NCBI GenBank assembly: GCA_035760965.1
Contig: DASTRY010000018.1
Location: 1-64,000 of the forward strand
From: JADGHX01 sp035760965
GTDB lineage: Bacteria > Pseudomonadota > Gammaproteobacteria > Steroidobacterales > Steroidobacteraceae
Length of the DNA stretch: 64,000 nucleotides
Direction of reading: 5' to 3'
The notes under the pieces were generated by a model, which had not been told where the DNA came from, ran no database searches, and saw only the letters and a program-made list of their open reading frames with translations. Position 1 is the stretch's first letter, and every line of letters starts with the position of its first letter. Of the stretch, positions 51,863 through 60,965 are shown in pieces. A program made the position numbers and the translations under genes.

Positions 51863-52336
51863 ATGTCAGCTCGCCCCGACCTCGATACGTCCGCGATCGG
51901 CAAGCTCTGCCAGCGCAACGTGATCTGCATCGTCCCGACGGAGTCCATCGTCGCCGCTGCGGAGCGCATGCGCACGGCGCACGTCGGCTCCCTGGTCGTC
52001 ATCGACTCCGAGTCGACGCGTAAGGCCATCGGAATGCTCACGGACCGCGACATCGTTGTGTCGGTGGTTGCGCGCAACGCGGACCCGAACGCGCTCACGG
52101 TGGGCGACGTGATGAGCCGGCATCCGTTGATGGTGACGGAGAACAGCTCGCTCGATGCCGCGCTGACCTTCATGCAGGATGCAGGCGTGCGGCGGCTGAT
52201 CGTCACCGGGGCGTCCGGCGAGGTGGTCGGCATGCTCGCAGTCGACGACATCCTGCAGAAGATCGGGATGCAGATCGGCCTGGTCTGCGGCTCGCTCCGC
52301 AACGAGATCCAGACCGAGCGCCTGGTGCGGCCATGA
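51863..52336 (+). CDS. CBS-pair protein
   Basis: 157 residues. KAIGMLTDRDIVVSVVARNA and RRLIVTGASGEVVGMLAVDDIL mark the two domains. Its stop overlaps the next ATG (ATGA), coupling it to a Usp gene. Such CBS-Usp pairing occurs repeatedly in the island. Confidence 0.93.
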   Translation: MSARPDLDTSAIGKLCQRNVICIVPTESIVAAAERMRTAHVGSLVVIDSESTRKAIGMLTDRDIVVSVVARNADPNALTVGDVMSRHPLMVTENSSLDAALTFMQDAGVRRLIVTGASGEVVGMLAVDDILQKIGMQIGLVCGSLRNEIQTERLVRP

Positions 52337-53235
52337 GCTCGCCACACGGTGTGATCCTGAAGCGCATCCTCGTGGCGACGGATTACTCGCCGGCGGCGCA
52401 CCGGGCCGTCTGGCGCGCGGGTCATCTCGCGCGCATGCACGACGCGCATCTGCATCTCGTGCATGCACAACCGGACTGGAATCTGTACTCGCAGACGACG
52501 CCCGGCACGGCCGAGCAGTTCAACGCAGTCACCCGGCACGCCGAGAATTCGCTGCGAACCGAAGTGGCCTGGATCGAAACGACCTTTGAAGTACACGCGC
52601 GAGGCGAGAATCGCATGGGGCGGGCGAGCGAGGTGCTGCGCGCCATGGTGCACGAGGTCGAGCCGCACCTCATCGTCGCCGGTGCGCGCGGTGAGCACGA
52701 CGTTCCTCGCGCGGCGCCGCTGCTCGGCGGAACGGCGCTGAAGCTCATCGCTTTTGCGCCGCGGCCCACGCTCATCGTGCGCGGTGTCGAGCAGCCCTAT
52801 CGAAGCGTGCTCGCGGCGGTCGAAGCCCCGAGCGAAATCGCGCAGCGCCTCATTCGCTGGGCGCACACGCTGGTCGAGAGCGGCGACTGCCACATCGTCC
52901 ACGCTTTCGATGTTCCCTATGTCGCACGGCTACGCGCGCACGGGCTCCCGGAGATGAGCCTGCTCGAATGCCAGGCGAACGTCCGGAATTCGTCGAGCGG
53001 CGTAGTGGAGGAGCTCGTCGCGGCGACGGGCGAGACGCACCTGCGCCTGCACGCTCACCTCGTCTGCGGCGAGGCCGTGAGCGCGGTACTCGATGAGATC
53101 GCGCTTCGCAGGCCCGACGTCGTGATTCTCGGCAAGCATCAGCACCCGACGCGGGATGTGGGCCTGACTCCCCTGGGCAGCGTTGCTCTGCGCGTGGCGT
53201 ATCACGCACCGGGCGACGTCCTGATCGTTCCGTGA
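52333..53235 (+). CDS. Tandem universal stress protein
   Basis: 300 residues. LKRILVATDYSPAAHRAVWR begins domain 1, which ends with GARGEHDVPRAAPLLGGTALK. Domain 2 ends with ILGKHQHPTRDVGLTPLGSV and the final strand GDVLIVP. More diverged from the other Usp proteins here, without the SRSxLKRxxIGNTAE block. Confidence 0.9.
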   Translation: MSSPHGVILKRILVATDYSPAAHRAVWRAGHLARMHDAHLHLVHAQPDWNLYSQTTPGTAEQFNAVTRHAENSLRTEVAWIETTFEVHARGENRMGRASEVLRAMVHEVEPHLIVAGARGEHDVPRAAPLLGGTALKLIAFAPRPTLIVRGVEQPYRSVLAAVEAPSEIAQRLIRWAHTLVESGDCHIVHAFDVPYVARLRAHGLPEMSLLECQANVRNSSSGVVEELVAATGETHLRLHAHLVCGEAVSAVLDEIALRRPDVVILGKHQHPTRDVGLTPLGSVALRVAYHAPGDVLIVP

Positions 53236-53245
53236 ATCGGATGCG

Positions 53246-53917
53246 CTAGCGGCGCACGGTCATCGCACCGGGCGGGACGCGCGGCGTCCGGCTGAGGAAA
53301 TCCGCGATCGCACGCATGTCCTCGCGCGACAAGCCGGCCATGTGATCGAGGATCGGGGCCTCGACGTTCATCCGGTGATCCGTGTCGAAGCTCCTGAGCT
53401 GCAACACGAGATAGGCGTAGTGCTGCGAGCTCAGGGCGGGCGTCGGCCCGTGCTCTTCACCTTCGGCACGCGTGCCATGACAGAGGGCGCAGTACTCGGC
53501 GTAGGCCTGTTCGCCGCGCTCGAGGTCCTTGCCGTCGCCGTGCTGCGCCTTGCGGTTCGGCGGCAGCTTCGCGAGATATGCGGCGAGATCGCGCCACGCC
53601 TGCGGCTCGTCGAGCTCGGGGCGTGCCATCACGCGATGCATCTCCGGAGCAGTGCGGTCGAGCTCTGCGAAATCGACGAGCTCCTTCGCGAGGTACGACT
53701 CGATCTGCCCCGCGAGCGACGGAATGACGCGATCCGCCTGGCCGAACGCTTGCGGGCCATGACAGCTCGCACAGTACTGGCGATACAACGCCTGTCCGTG
53801 CGCCGGCGCCGGCTCGAGCGACATTGTTTCCGCGTAGAGGTCGAGCGTGCGCGGGCTCGCGAGCGCAGAGCCGCTGAAGACGAGCGCGATCAGTCCGTAC
53901 CGCAGCGAGCTCAGCAT
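53246..53917 (-). CDS. Periplasmic diheme cytochrome c
   Basis: 223 residues. Signal peptide ending SGSALA, haem sites CASCH and CALCH, each with the xAGQ or SSQH follow-up. Third c4-like member. It comes 4 bp after a Usp gene on the same strand. Confidence 0.92.
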   Translation of the reverse strand: MLSSLRYGLIALVFSGSALASPRTLDLYAETMSLEPAPAHGQALYRQYCASCHGPQAFGQADRVIPSLAGQIESYLAKELVDFAELDRTAPEMHRVMARPELDEPQAWRDLAAYLAKLPPNRKAQHGDGKDLERGEQAYAEYCALCHGTRAEGEEHGPTPALSSQHYAYLVLQLRSFDTDHRMNVEAPILDHMAGLSREDMRAIADFLSRTPRVPPGAMTVRR

Positions 53918-53921
53918 CGAT

Positions 53922-54908
53922 TCAATACGGGGTCGGGAAGGTCGGACTGGCGACGATGCGCACGCCGCGGCCGACGCGCGACACGCGACTCGCGAAGCCC
54001 GGCGGCTTTACGACGAGGACGTCGCAAGTGAGCTTGTTCAGCACCTGCTCTGCGGTGTTGCCGATGAGCACGCGCTTCAACCCTGAGCGGGAGATCGCAC
54101 CCATCACGACGATCGCGGCATCCGTCGCCTTGGCCGTCGCGGGAATCGCGTCGATCGGCACGTCGTTCACGAGATGCTGCCGCGAGCGCTGCACCTTTCC
54201 CTTCACTTCGCGGAGAAACGCTTTGCGCGATCGCTCCTGCAGGTCGACGAGCGCATTCACGGCGACGACGGAGCCCGGACCGTCCATCGCAGTGACGGCC
54301 AGCGGCACGGCGTTGTACGCGTGCATCGCGTGGAGCGATCCGCGCAGCGCCTTCGTGAACTGTCCGGCGCGGCGAAGAATCTCCGTATCCAGCTTGGCCG
54401 GCTTCGCAAACGCGTGTGCGGGATCGAGCGCCGCGAGCACGACCGGGTTCCGATAGGGCTTCGCGTTCTTCACGAGCAGTACCGGCACGGGACTCGTTCG
54501 CAGCAGCTCCCAGTCGGTGATGTGCAGCAGCCAGGGTGCGAGCCGCCGACCCGCATGGCATTCGGCCACGATCAAGTCGGCTTTCACGCGCTGCGCTTGC
54601 CGCACCACGGCTTCGTAGACGGGAAAATCGAACTCGGTCGCCACATTGACCTTCAGGCCGTCCGCGCGCAGCCGCTCCGCCAGCGTCTCGAGCTTGTTCC
54701 GGTAGCGAGTGCGCAGCGCGCGTTCGGCGCCGATGAGGCCGCCTTCCTCCAGCAACGCGGCATCGGCGGAAAGCCGCTCGGTGATGCCGTGAAACAGCAC
54801 GATTTGCGCGCCAAATGCATGCGCGAGCTGCACGGCTTTGTCCACGGCCGGTAGTCTTTTCGCGTCGGGGTCTTTGACGGCGACGAGGATGCGACGCAGA
54901 TTCTTCAC
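53922..54908 (-). CDS. Tandem universal stress protein
   Basis: 328 residues, two Usp domains: LRRILVAVKDPDAKRLP and MGAISRSGLKRVLIGNTAEQ. Close paralogue of the protein encoded at 42179-43156. Between a CBS gene (63 bp upstream) and a cytochrome, all leftward, making a CBS-Usp-cytochrome unit. Confidence 0.93.
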   Translation of the reverse strand: MKNLRRILVAVKDPDAKRLPAVDKAVQLAHAFGAQIVLFHGITERLSADAALLEEGGLIGAERALRTRYRNKLETLAERLRADGLKVNVATEFDFPVYEAVVRQAQRVKADLIVAECHAGRRLAPWLLHITDWELLRTSPVPVLLVKNAKPYRNPVVLAALDPAHAFAKPAKLDTEILRRAGQFTKALRGSLHAMHAYNAVPLAVTAMDGPGSVVAVNALVDLQERSRKAFLREVKGKVQRSRQHLVNDVPIDAIPATAKATDAAIVVMGAISRSGLKRVLIGNTAEQVLNKLTCDVLVVKPPGFASRVSRVGRGVRIVASPTFPTPY

Positions 54909-54971
54909 GATACCTTCTCCCGCTCCACACTCATGTCGGCTCCGCGGCTTCGGCAGAGCCTGTAATCCCGG

Positions 54972-55421
54972 TTACCGCAGCGTGCGCTGCTCCTGATCCC
55001 GCTCGCTCGCGATCACTTCGACCAGCGCGCTCGCGTCGTTCACGAGCTGACGCAGCACATCGTCCAGCGTGACGATGCCGACGAGGCGACCGCGCGGGCC
55101 CGTAATCGGCAAGCGGCGAACTCGGTGCGCGCGCATGCGCGCGATTGCTTCCGTGACGTCCTCGTCCTGATTGGCGAGAACGACGGGCGTGCGCATGATC
55201 TCGCCGACCGTTACGCGCCCAGGGTCGAGCTCGTTGCCGAGCACTCTGACGATGATGTCGCGATCCGTGACGATGCCCACGGGCGTGCACTCGTAATCGG
55301 CATCGTCGACGACGACGAGATCGCCGACGTGCTTCGTGCGCATGAGGGTGGCCGCAGCCAATGCCGTGGTGTCACGCCCGCAGTACGCGACATCGGTCGT
55401 GCAGAAATCTTTCAGTAGCAT
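54972..55421 (-). CDS. CBS-pair protein
   Basis: 149 residues. TPVGIVTDRDIIVRVLGNEL and RRLPITGPRGRLVGIVTLDDVL. The N-terminus differs from the others (MLLKDFCTTDVAYCGRDT). Site D is 76 bp upstream and, read leftward, may control this unit. Confidence 0.92.
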   Translation of the reverse strand: MLLKDFCTTDVAYCGRDTTALAAATLMRTKHVGDLVVVDDADYECTPVGIVTDRDIIVRVLGNELDPGRVTVGEIMRTPVVLANQDEDVTEAIARMRAHRVRRLPITGPRGRLVGIVTLDDVLRQLVNDASALVEVIASERDQEQRTLR

Positions 55422-55497
55422 GATTGATCGCCTCCGAATCCGAGTGCGATCATTCGTCGTCAGCCCGGCTCACGCCATACGCTCGTCCGCGCAGTGC

Positions 55498-55516
55498 CTG
55501 CGCACAACTACCTAAG
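55498..55516. promoter_or_regulatory. Candidate FixJ-type operator (site D)
   Basis: CTGCGCACAACTACCTAAG on the plus strand. It ends only 8 bp before the ATG of the PatZ-like gene, too close for ordinary activation, but it is 76 bp from the leftward CBS gene, the usual spacing. Confidence 0.5.
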
Positions 55517-55524
55517 GGGAGTCG

Positions 55525-58200
55525 ATGAGCAGCCGCAACCTGGAATACCTGCTGGCGCCGCATTCGGTGGCGGTCTTCGGCGCGTCGGACCGCAGCGGCA
55601 GCGTCGGTGCGATGGTGATGCGGAACCTGCTCGCCGGGGGCTTCGACGGCCCGATCTGGCCGGTGAACCCGCGGCGGACCACCGTCGCCGGCCGGACGGC
55701 CTACGCGACGGTCGCGGATCTTCCCGAGACGCCGGACCTTGCCGTCATCTGCACTCCGGCTAGAACGGTGCCGTCGCTCATCGCAGCGCTCGGCGCGCGC
55801 GGCACGCGGGCGGCCGTCGTGCTGAGCGCCGGCCTCGATGAGCCCGGGCCCGACGGCGTGACATGCACGGCCGCCATGCTGAACGCGGCGCGCCCGCACA
55901 GCCTGCGCATTCTCGGCCCGAACTGCGTCGGCCTCCTGCTGCCGCGCATCGGCTTGAATGCGAGCTTTGCGCACACCAACGCCGCACGGGGAAATCTCGC
56001 CTTCATCGCGCAGTCCGGCGCGCTCACGACCGCGATGCTGGACTGGGCGCGCACGACGCAGATCGGGTTCTCGAGCTTCATCTCGCTCGGCAACGCCGCC
56101 GATGTGGATTTTGCGGACTTGCTCGACTACCTGTGCCAGGACCCGCACACGCACTCGATCCTCCTCTACATCGAAGCGATCAAGGGCGCGCGCAAGTTCA
56201 TGTCGGCCGCGCGCAGCGCGGCTCGCAACAAGCCCGTGATCGTCGTGAAGGCGGGCCGGCGCGCGGAAGGGGCGAAGGCCGCCGCATCTCACACGGGCGC
56301 GCTCGCGGGCGCGGACGATGTGTACGACGCGGCCTTTCGCCGGGCCGGCATGCTGCGCGTGACGACGACGCGCGAGCTGTTCGATGCCGCCGAGACGCTC
56401 GCGCGCATGAAACCTCTCGCGGGCGAACGCCTGGCGATCGTCAGCAACGGCGGCGGTCCGGCCGTGATGGCGACGGATGCTCTGATCGCGGCAGGCGGCG
56501 AGCTCGCCCAGCTCGAGCCGGCAACGATTGCGGCGCTCGACGCCTGTCTGCCGGCGAGCTGGTCGCGTGCCGATCCGGTCGACATCATCGGGGACGCGCC
56601 GGCGTCGCGGTACGTTCAGGCACTCGAGCACACGCTGTCGGACCCGAATGTCGGCGCCGTTCTGCTCATTCACGCGCCCACCGCAATCGTCGCGCCGGAG
56701 GAGATCGCACGTGCTTGCGCGGACCCGTTGGCGCGCGCGAGCAAGGCCGCGCTCACGTGCTGGATGGGCGGTCCTGCGGTGGAGGAGGCGAAGCGCATCT
56801 GTGCGGGGGCGCGCGTACCGACTTACTCGACGCCGGAAGAGGCGGTCGGCGCCTTCTTGCAGGCGGTGAACTATCAGCGCAACCAACGACAGCTGATGGA
56901 AGTGCCGTCGTCCGTTCCCGAAACCTTCGTGCCCAATGCCGCGCGCGTTCGCGCGATCATCCGGGAGGCGCTCCAAGCAGGGCGGAGCTTGCTGAACGAG
57001 CCCGAAGCCAAAGAGGTGCTGGCCGCTTACTGCATTCCCGTCGTAGCCACGAAGATTGCGGAGACGACGGCCGAGGCGCGGCGAGTGGCGGCCGAGATCG
57101 GCTACCCGATCGCGCTGAAGATTCTTTCGCCCGACATCACGCACAAGTCGGACGTGGGTGGCGTGGCGCTCGATATCGGCTCGGATGCGGAGCTGCAGAG
57201 CGCCGCGGAGCTCATGTTGCAGCGGTGCCGCGAGCGCCTGCCCGACGCGCACATCGCCGGATTCACGGTGCAGGCGATGGTGAAGCGCTCCTCCGCTCGC
57301 GAGCTCATCGCCGGCGTCACCGTCGATCCCACGTTCGGGCCGGTCATCCTGTTCGGGCAGGGCGGCATCGAAGTCGAGGTGGCGAACGACAAGGCCGTCG
57401 CGTTGCCGCCGCTGAACACCGCGCTGGCGGCGGAGCTGATCTCGCGTACGCGCGTGCGACGATTCCTCGCCGCATACCGGAACAAGCCGCCCGCGGACAT
57501 GCGCGCGATCGAGCTGGCACTGGTGCAGCTGTCCCAGCTGGTCGTCGATATCGCGGAGATCGTCGAGCTGGACATCAACCCGCTGCTCGCCGACGAACGC
57601 GGTGTTCTCGCGCTCGACGCGCGCATTCGGATCGCGCCGGCCTCCGGCAACCCGGCCGACCGCCTCGCGATTCGGCCGTACCCGGCGGAGCTGGAGGAAA
57701 CCACCGAATTCGGCGGAGAGACGATCCGCTTGCGCCCGATTCGCCCGGAGGATTTCCCGCAGCACCGCGAGTTCCTCTCGCACATCTCCGCAGAGGACAT
57801 GTACACGCGCTTCTTCGGCAGCACCCGCACATTGCCGGACTCGCAGCTCGCGGTCTTCACGCAGATCGACTACGAGCGCGCGATGGCTTTCATCGCGGAA
57901 AGACAGCTGCCGGATGGCGCTCGGCAAACGCTCGGCGTCGCGCGCGCGCATGCCGATGCCGACAACGTCAACGCGGAGTTCGCCATTCTCGTCCGGTCGG
58001 ACCTGAAGGGGCGCGGGCTCGGGTCCATCCTGCTCAGCAAGCTGATTCGCTACTGCCGCGCGCGCGGCATCCGGCGTCTCGTCGGCGAAGTGCTCGTCCA
58101 GAACACGCGGATGCTCGAGCTCGCGATGTCACTCGGATTCGAGTGCGAGTACACGGACGCAGGCCTCGCCCGCGTGCGGCTCGAGCTGAGCAAGGAGTAG
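55525..58200 (+). CDS. Acyl-CoA synthetase (NDP-forming)-like protein with GNAT domain (PatZ/Pat type lysine acetyltransferase)
   Basis: 891 residues. CoA-binding domain (about 5-130), two succinyl-CoA-ligase-like domains with the phosphohistidine motif SHTGALAG (His256), ATP-grasp (about 480-690; YPIALKILSPDITHKSDVGG), and a C-terminal GNAT (about 730-890) with the acetyl-CoA loop KGRGLGSILL near residue 830. Order matches E. coli PatZ/Salmonella Pat. Family members acetylate acetyl-CoA synthetase and other ligases; the His may still permit ADP-forming synthetase activity. Several AMP ligases here are plausible targets. Ribosome site AAGGGGA. Confidence 0.9.
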   Translation: MSSRNLEYLLAPHSVAVFGASDRSGSVGAMVMRNLLAGGFDGPIWPVNPRRTTVAGRTAYATVADLPETPDLAVICTPARTVPSLIAALGARGTRAAVVLSAGLDEPGPDGVTCTAAMLNAARPHSLRILGPNCVGLLLPRIGLNASFAHTNAARGNLAFIAQSGALTTAMLDWARTTQIGFSSFISLGNAADVDFADLLDYLCQDPHTHSILLYIEAIKGARKFMSAARSAARNKPVIVVKAGRRAEGAKAAASHTGALAGADDVYDAAFRRAGMLRVTTTRELFDAAETLARMKPLAGERLAIVSNGGGPAVMATDALIAAGGELAQLEPATIAALDACLPASWSRADPVDIIGDAPASRYVQALEHTLSDPNVGAVLLIHAPTAIVAPEEIARACADPLARASKAALTCWMGGPAVEEAKRICAGARVPTYSTPEEAVGAFLQAVNYQRNQRQLMEVPSSVPETFVPNAARVRAIIREALQAGRSLLNEPEAKEVLAAYCIPVVATKIAETTAEARRVAAEIGYPIALKILSPDITHKSDVGGVALDIGSDAELQSAAELMLQRCRERLPDAHIAGFTVQAMVKRSSARELIAGVTVDPTFGPVILFGQGGIEVEVANDKAVALPPLNTALAAELISRTRVRRFLAAYRNKPPADMRAIELALVQLSQLVVDIAEIVELDINPLLADERGVLALDARIRIAPASGNPADRLAIRPYPAELEETTEFGGETIRLRPIRPEDFPQHREFLSHISAEDMYTRFFGSTRTLPDSQLAVFTQIDYERAMAFIAERQLPDGARQTLGVARAHADADNVNAEFAILVRSDLKGRGLGSILLSKLIRYCRARGIRRLVGEVLVQNTRMLELAMSLGFECEYTDAGLARVRLELSKE

Positions 58201-58351
58201 CGCTCAGCGAGGCGCTTGGCAAGCCGCGCTCAGCGAGGCAGCGCTCGGGAGGCGCCGCTCAGCGAGCTGTCGCTCAGCGAGCTGTCGCTCAGGGAGCGTG
58301 CGCTCAGCGGAGCGTAGCGTCAGCGAACGAAGCGCTCAGCGAATCGCGCGC
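58201..58351. repeat. Tandem CGCTCAGCGA repeats between convergent genes
   Basis: At least nine exact or near copies of CGCTCAGCGA, including two perfect 15-bp units (58256-58285) followed by two variant 15-bp units. The core CGCT-C-AGCG is itself a small palindrome. It fills the whole gap between the PatZ-like and nrdJ stops. Possibly a bidirectional terminator or replication-slippage product. Confidence 0.7.
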
Positions 58352-60163
58352 TCAGTCGTTGGCTCGCCCGACGGTGCAGCCGTATTCGATGGCCGCGGCT
58401 TCGCGCACGGCGGCGCTCTGTTCATCGCGGCTGATCCGGGCGATGCGTGAGCCGGTGCGAAACACCGTGCACCCCTTCAACCCGAGCACATGAGCCGTCG
58501 TGAAGATCTCGGCAATGTCGCTCTTGGGGGTCTTTCTCGGAAGCGAGATCGTCTTTGCGATCGAGCCGTCGACGTAGGGCGCAACCGCCGCCTGCATCAG
58601 CAAGTGATCGCGTGGATCGATGGACTCTGCGTCCACGAAGGCGGCCGGCTTGTCGCCATAGGGATGGAGCGCGCGCCACATCGCATACGCCGCATTCGTG
58701 ACCTGAAAGTTGCGATACCCGCCGGCCGGATCGGATAACCGATGGACGGTCTCGATCCCGAAGATCGGCTCGATCCCGCAGCTCACATTTCCGGCGAGCA
58801 GACTGATCGAGCCCGCCGGCGCGATCGCCAGCAGGTGACTGTTGCGGATGCCATGCCGCTCGATCGCAGCGCGCAGCAGCGTCGGCAAGCGCGCGATGAA
58901 GGGTTGCGCGGCATACGCTTTGGCATCGAAAGCCGGGAATGGACCGCGTTCCCGCGCGAGGTCCACGGAGGCCTCATAGGCGGCATCTCGGATCACACGC
59001 ATCACGTGCGCCGCGGTGCTGCGTGCCGGTTCGCTGTCATACGACAGCCCCAGCATCGCAAGCGCATCCGCGAGCGCCGTGACGCCGATGCCGATGCGCC
59101 GCGTGCGATGCGCTTCGTCGCGCTGCTGCGGCAAGGGAAACTTTGACAGCTCCAGCGCGTCGTCGAGGAACCGCACGGCAACCTGCGCCGTTTCGCGAAT
59201 GGCGCCTTCGTCGAGATGCGCTGCGTCGGTGAACGGATCGCGCACGAACGCGGCCAGATTGAGGGAGGCCAGCATGCACGAGCCGTACGCCGGCAAAGGC
59301 TCTTCCGCGCACGGATTGGTCGCGCTCAGGTGCTCGCGATAGCCGAGATTGTTCTCGCCGTTGATGCGGTCGATGAAGAGCACGCCGGGCTCCGCGCAGT
59401 CGTACGCGGCGTGGCAGATCCTCATCCAGAGATCCCGCGCCCGAACGACGCGATGGACGCGGCACATCACCGGGTGTGTGCTGCCGCTCCAGACGCGCTC
59501 GACCGTGCCCGCCGGGTCGGGGAACACCAGCGGCCACTCGGCATCGTTCGAGACCGCGCGCATGAGCTCGTCCGTCACCAGCACGGACATGTTGAAGTGC
59601 GTCAGCGCATCCGGCGCACGCTTCGCGTCGACGAAGGTTTCGATGTCCGGGTGGTCGCAGCGAAGCGTCGCCATCATCGCGCCGCCGCGCGCGCTCGTGG
59701 AAAGCAGAGTGCCGCACATCGCGTCCCACACGTGCATGAAGGAGACGGGTCCGGAGGCGATGCGGCCGCTCGTCTCGGCCTTGCTGCCGCGCGGGCGCAA
59801 CGTCGAGAAGTCGTAGCCGATGCCTCCCCCTTGCTGGATCGTGAGCGCGCCTTCCTTCAGCGCGGCGAAAATGCCGTCGATCGAATCCTCGATCGGTGCC
59901 ATGACGAAGCAGTTCGCGAGCGTGACGTGACGCTCGGTGCCGGCGCCCGCGAGGATGCGGCCGCCGGGTAAGAGGCGATAGCCGCGCAGCACGCCGAGGA
60001 AGGTCTCCGCCCACAGTGCAGGGTTGCGCTCGACTGACGCTACGGCGCGCGCGACGCGCTTCCACGTATCCGCGATATCGTTCTCCGGCGGGTGCGCTGT
60101 CGGATCGCGATAGCGCACTTCCCAGACGAATCGCGCCAGCTCCGCTTCGGACGAGCCGCTCAT
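58352..60163 (-). CDS. nrdJ: Adenosylcobalamin-dependent (class II) ribonucleotide reductase
   Basis: 603 residues from ATG 60163, overlapping the BON gene stop (ATGA). Makes deoxyribonucleotides without oxygen, using B12. Conserved cysteines are in TLANCFVM, NPCAEE (thiyl radical site) and YGSCMLASLNL. LQQGGGIGYDFS-like GGGIGYDFS and the late KGCTVFRTGSR are present. The protein ends about 35 residues after GSR, without the usual C-terminal CxxC segment that re-reduces the active site. NrdZ (Rv0570) of M. tuberculosis, the same class, is in the DosR regulon. Confidence 0.92.
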   Translation of the reverse strand: MSGSSEAELARFVWEVRYRDPTAHPPENDIADTWKRVARAVASVERNPALWAETFLGVLRGYRLLPGGRILAGAGTERHVTLANCFVMAPIEDSIDGIFAALKEGALTIQQGGGIGYDFSTLRPRGSKAETSGRIASGPVSFMHVWDAMCGTLLSTSARGGAMMATLRCDHPDIETFVDAKRAPDALTHFNMSVLVTDELMRAVSNDAEWPLVFPDPAGTVERVWSGSTHPVMCRVHRVVRARDLWMRICHAAYDCAEPGVLFIDRINGENNLGYREHLSATNPCAEEPLPAYGSCMLASLNLAAFVRDPFTDAAHLDEGAIRETAQVAVRFLDDALELSKFPLPQQRDEAHRTRRIGIGVTALADALAMLGLSYDSEPARSTAAHVMRVIRDAAYEASVDLARERGPFPAFDAKAYAAQPFIARLPTLLRAAIERHGIRNSHLLAIAPAGSISLLAGNVSCGIEPIFGIETVHRLSDPAGGYRNFQVTNAAYAMWRALHPYGDKPAAFVDAESIDPRDHLLMQAAVAPYVDGSIAKTISLPRKTPKSDIAEIFTTAHVLGLKGCTVFRTGSRIARISRDEQSAAVREAAAIEYGCTVGRAND

Positions 60164-60813
60164 GGTCCCACGCAGATGTGATTCTTGACTTGCATGACTC
60201 CCGGTGCGCACCACGCAACCTCGGCCGCCGCTTCGCGCTCGGCCCAGGAGTGGACCTTTCCGGTCAGCGTGACTTCATTGCCGTTGATTTCGACATTGAC
60301 GTTGTCGGCATCGATCTGCGCGCTGCGCTTGAACGCCGCCGCGATCTGCTGCCGGATGTCGGCGGCGACCGGCTTTCCCTTCAGGGCGATGAGGTTGGAG
60401 ATGCCGCGCACGCCGCGCAGGCTCGCGATGGCGTTTTCGGCGCGCGTCTTCTGATAGGCCCAGTCGACGCAGCCTTCCAGCGTCACCGTGCCGTCGCGCA
60501 CCGTGATGCGGATCGAGCGCGCGGAATGGGGCAGCTCGCGCTCGATGATGTCCGCCGCCGCGCGCGCGAGGTCCGGGTCCGAGCGCAAATCGGCGCTGAC
60601 CGGACGCACCTCGAGGTCGTTTGCGAGAGCGCGGACGCCAACGACGCGCTTGGCGGCGCGTTCGGCCGCGGCACGCTCGAGCAGGGTGCTGACGAAACCC
60701 GCGAGGGTCACGACACCGTCGGTCACCTTGACCGCGATGTCCTTGTCATCGAGCTCAGGTGTCCAACGCAGCTCGTCTACGACGTTGCGCGCGATCTCGG
60801 CGTCGTTCGTCAT
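60160..60813 (-). CDS. Triple BON-domain protein
   Basis: 217 residues, three BON domains (about 5-70, 78-145, 150-217). Repeated pattern VxVxDGxVTLxGxV: VKVTDGVVTLAGFVS, ITVRDGTVTLEGCVD, VEINGNEVTLTGKVH. No signal peptide, so unlike periplasmic OsmY it appears cytoplasmic. Coupled to nrdJ. Function in the pair unknown. Confidence 0.9.
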   Translation of the reverse strand: MTNDAEIARNVVDELRWTPELDDKDIAVKVTDGVVTLAGFVSTLLERAAAERAAKRVVGVRALANDLEVRPVSADLRSDPDLARAAADIIERELPHSARSIRITVRDGTVTLEGCVDWAYQKTRAENAIASLRGVRGISNLIALKGKPVAADIRQQIAAAFKRSAQIDADNVNVEINGNEVTLTGKVHSWAEREAAAEVAWCAPGVMQVKNHICVGP

Positions 60814-60891
60814 GGCCCCTCTCCCGGTCTGTCGGTTACCGCATCATGCGAAAGGCGGGCGCGCCGCGATTCAGAGGTTCTCGGGGGGTCT

Positions 60892-60910
60892 CACCGCACT
60901 ATCCCGTATG
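60892..60910 (+). promoter_or_regulatory. Weak FixJ-type site (O) before usp
   Basis: CACCGCACTATCCCGTATG, 55 bp before the Usp ATG. Partial match only (CGCA left half, CG.A right half). Confidence 0.25.
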
Positions 60911-60965
60911 CGGCGGCCGCCCCCGAGTTGCTACAACGCATGCATCCGATTTGGAGTAGCTCCCC

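Noticed and set aside
55450..57951. 833-codon open frame antisense to the PatZ-like gene
   Set aside because: No recognisable domain, biased composition, and the plus strand is a full four-domain protein.
58201..58351. CRISPR array
   Set aside because: Units are 10-15 bp, abutting, without unique spacers, and no cas gene is in the window.
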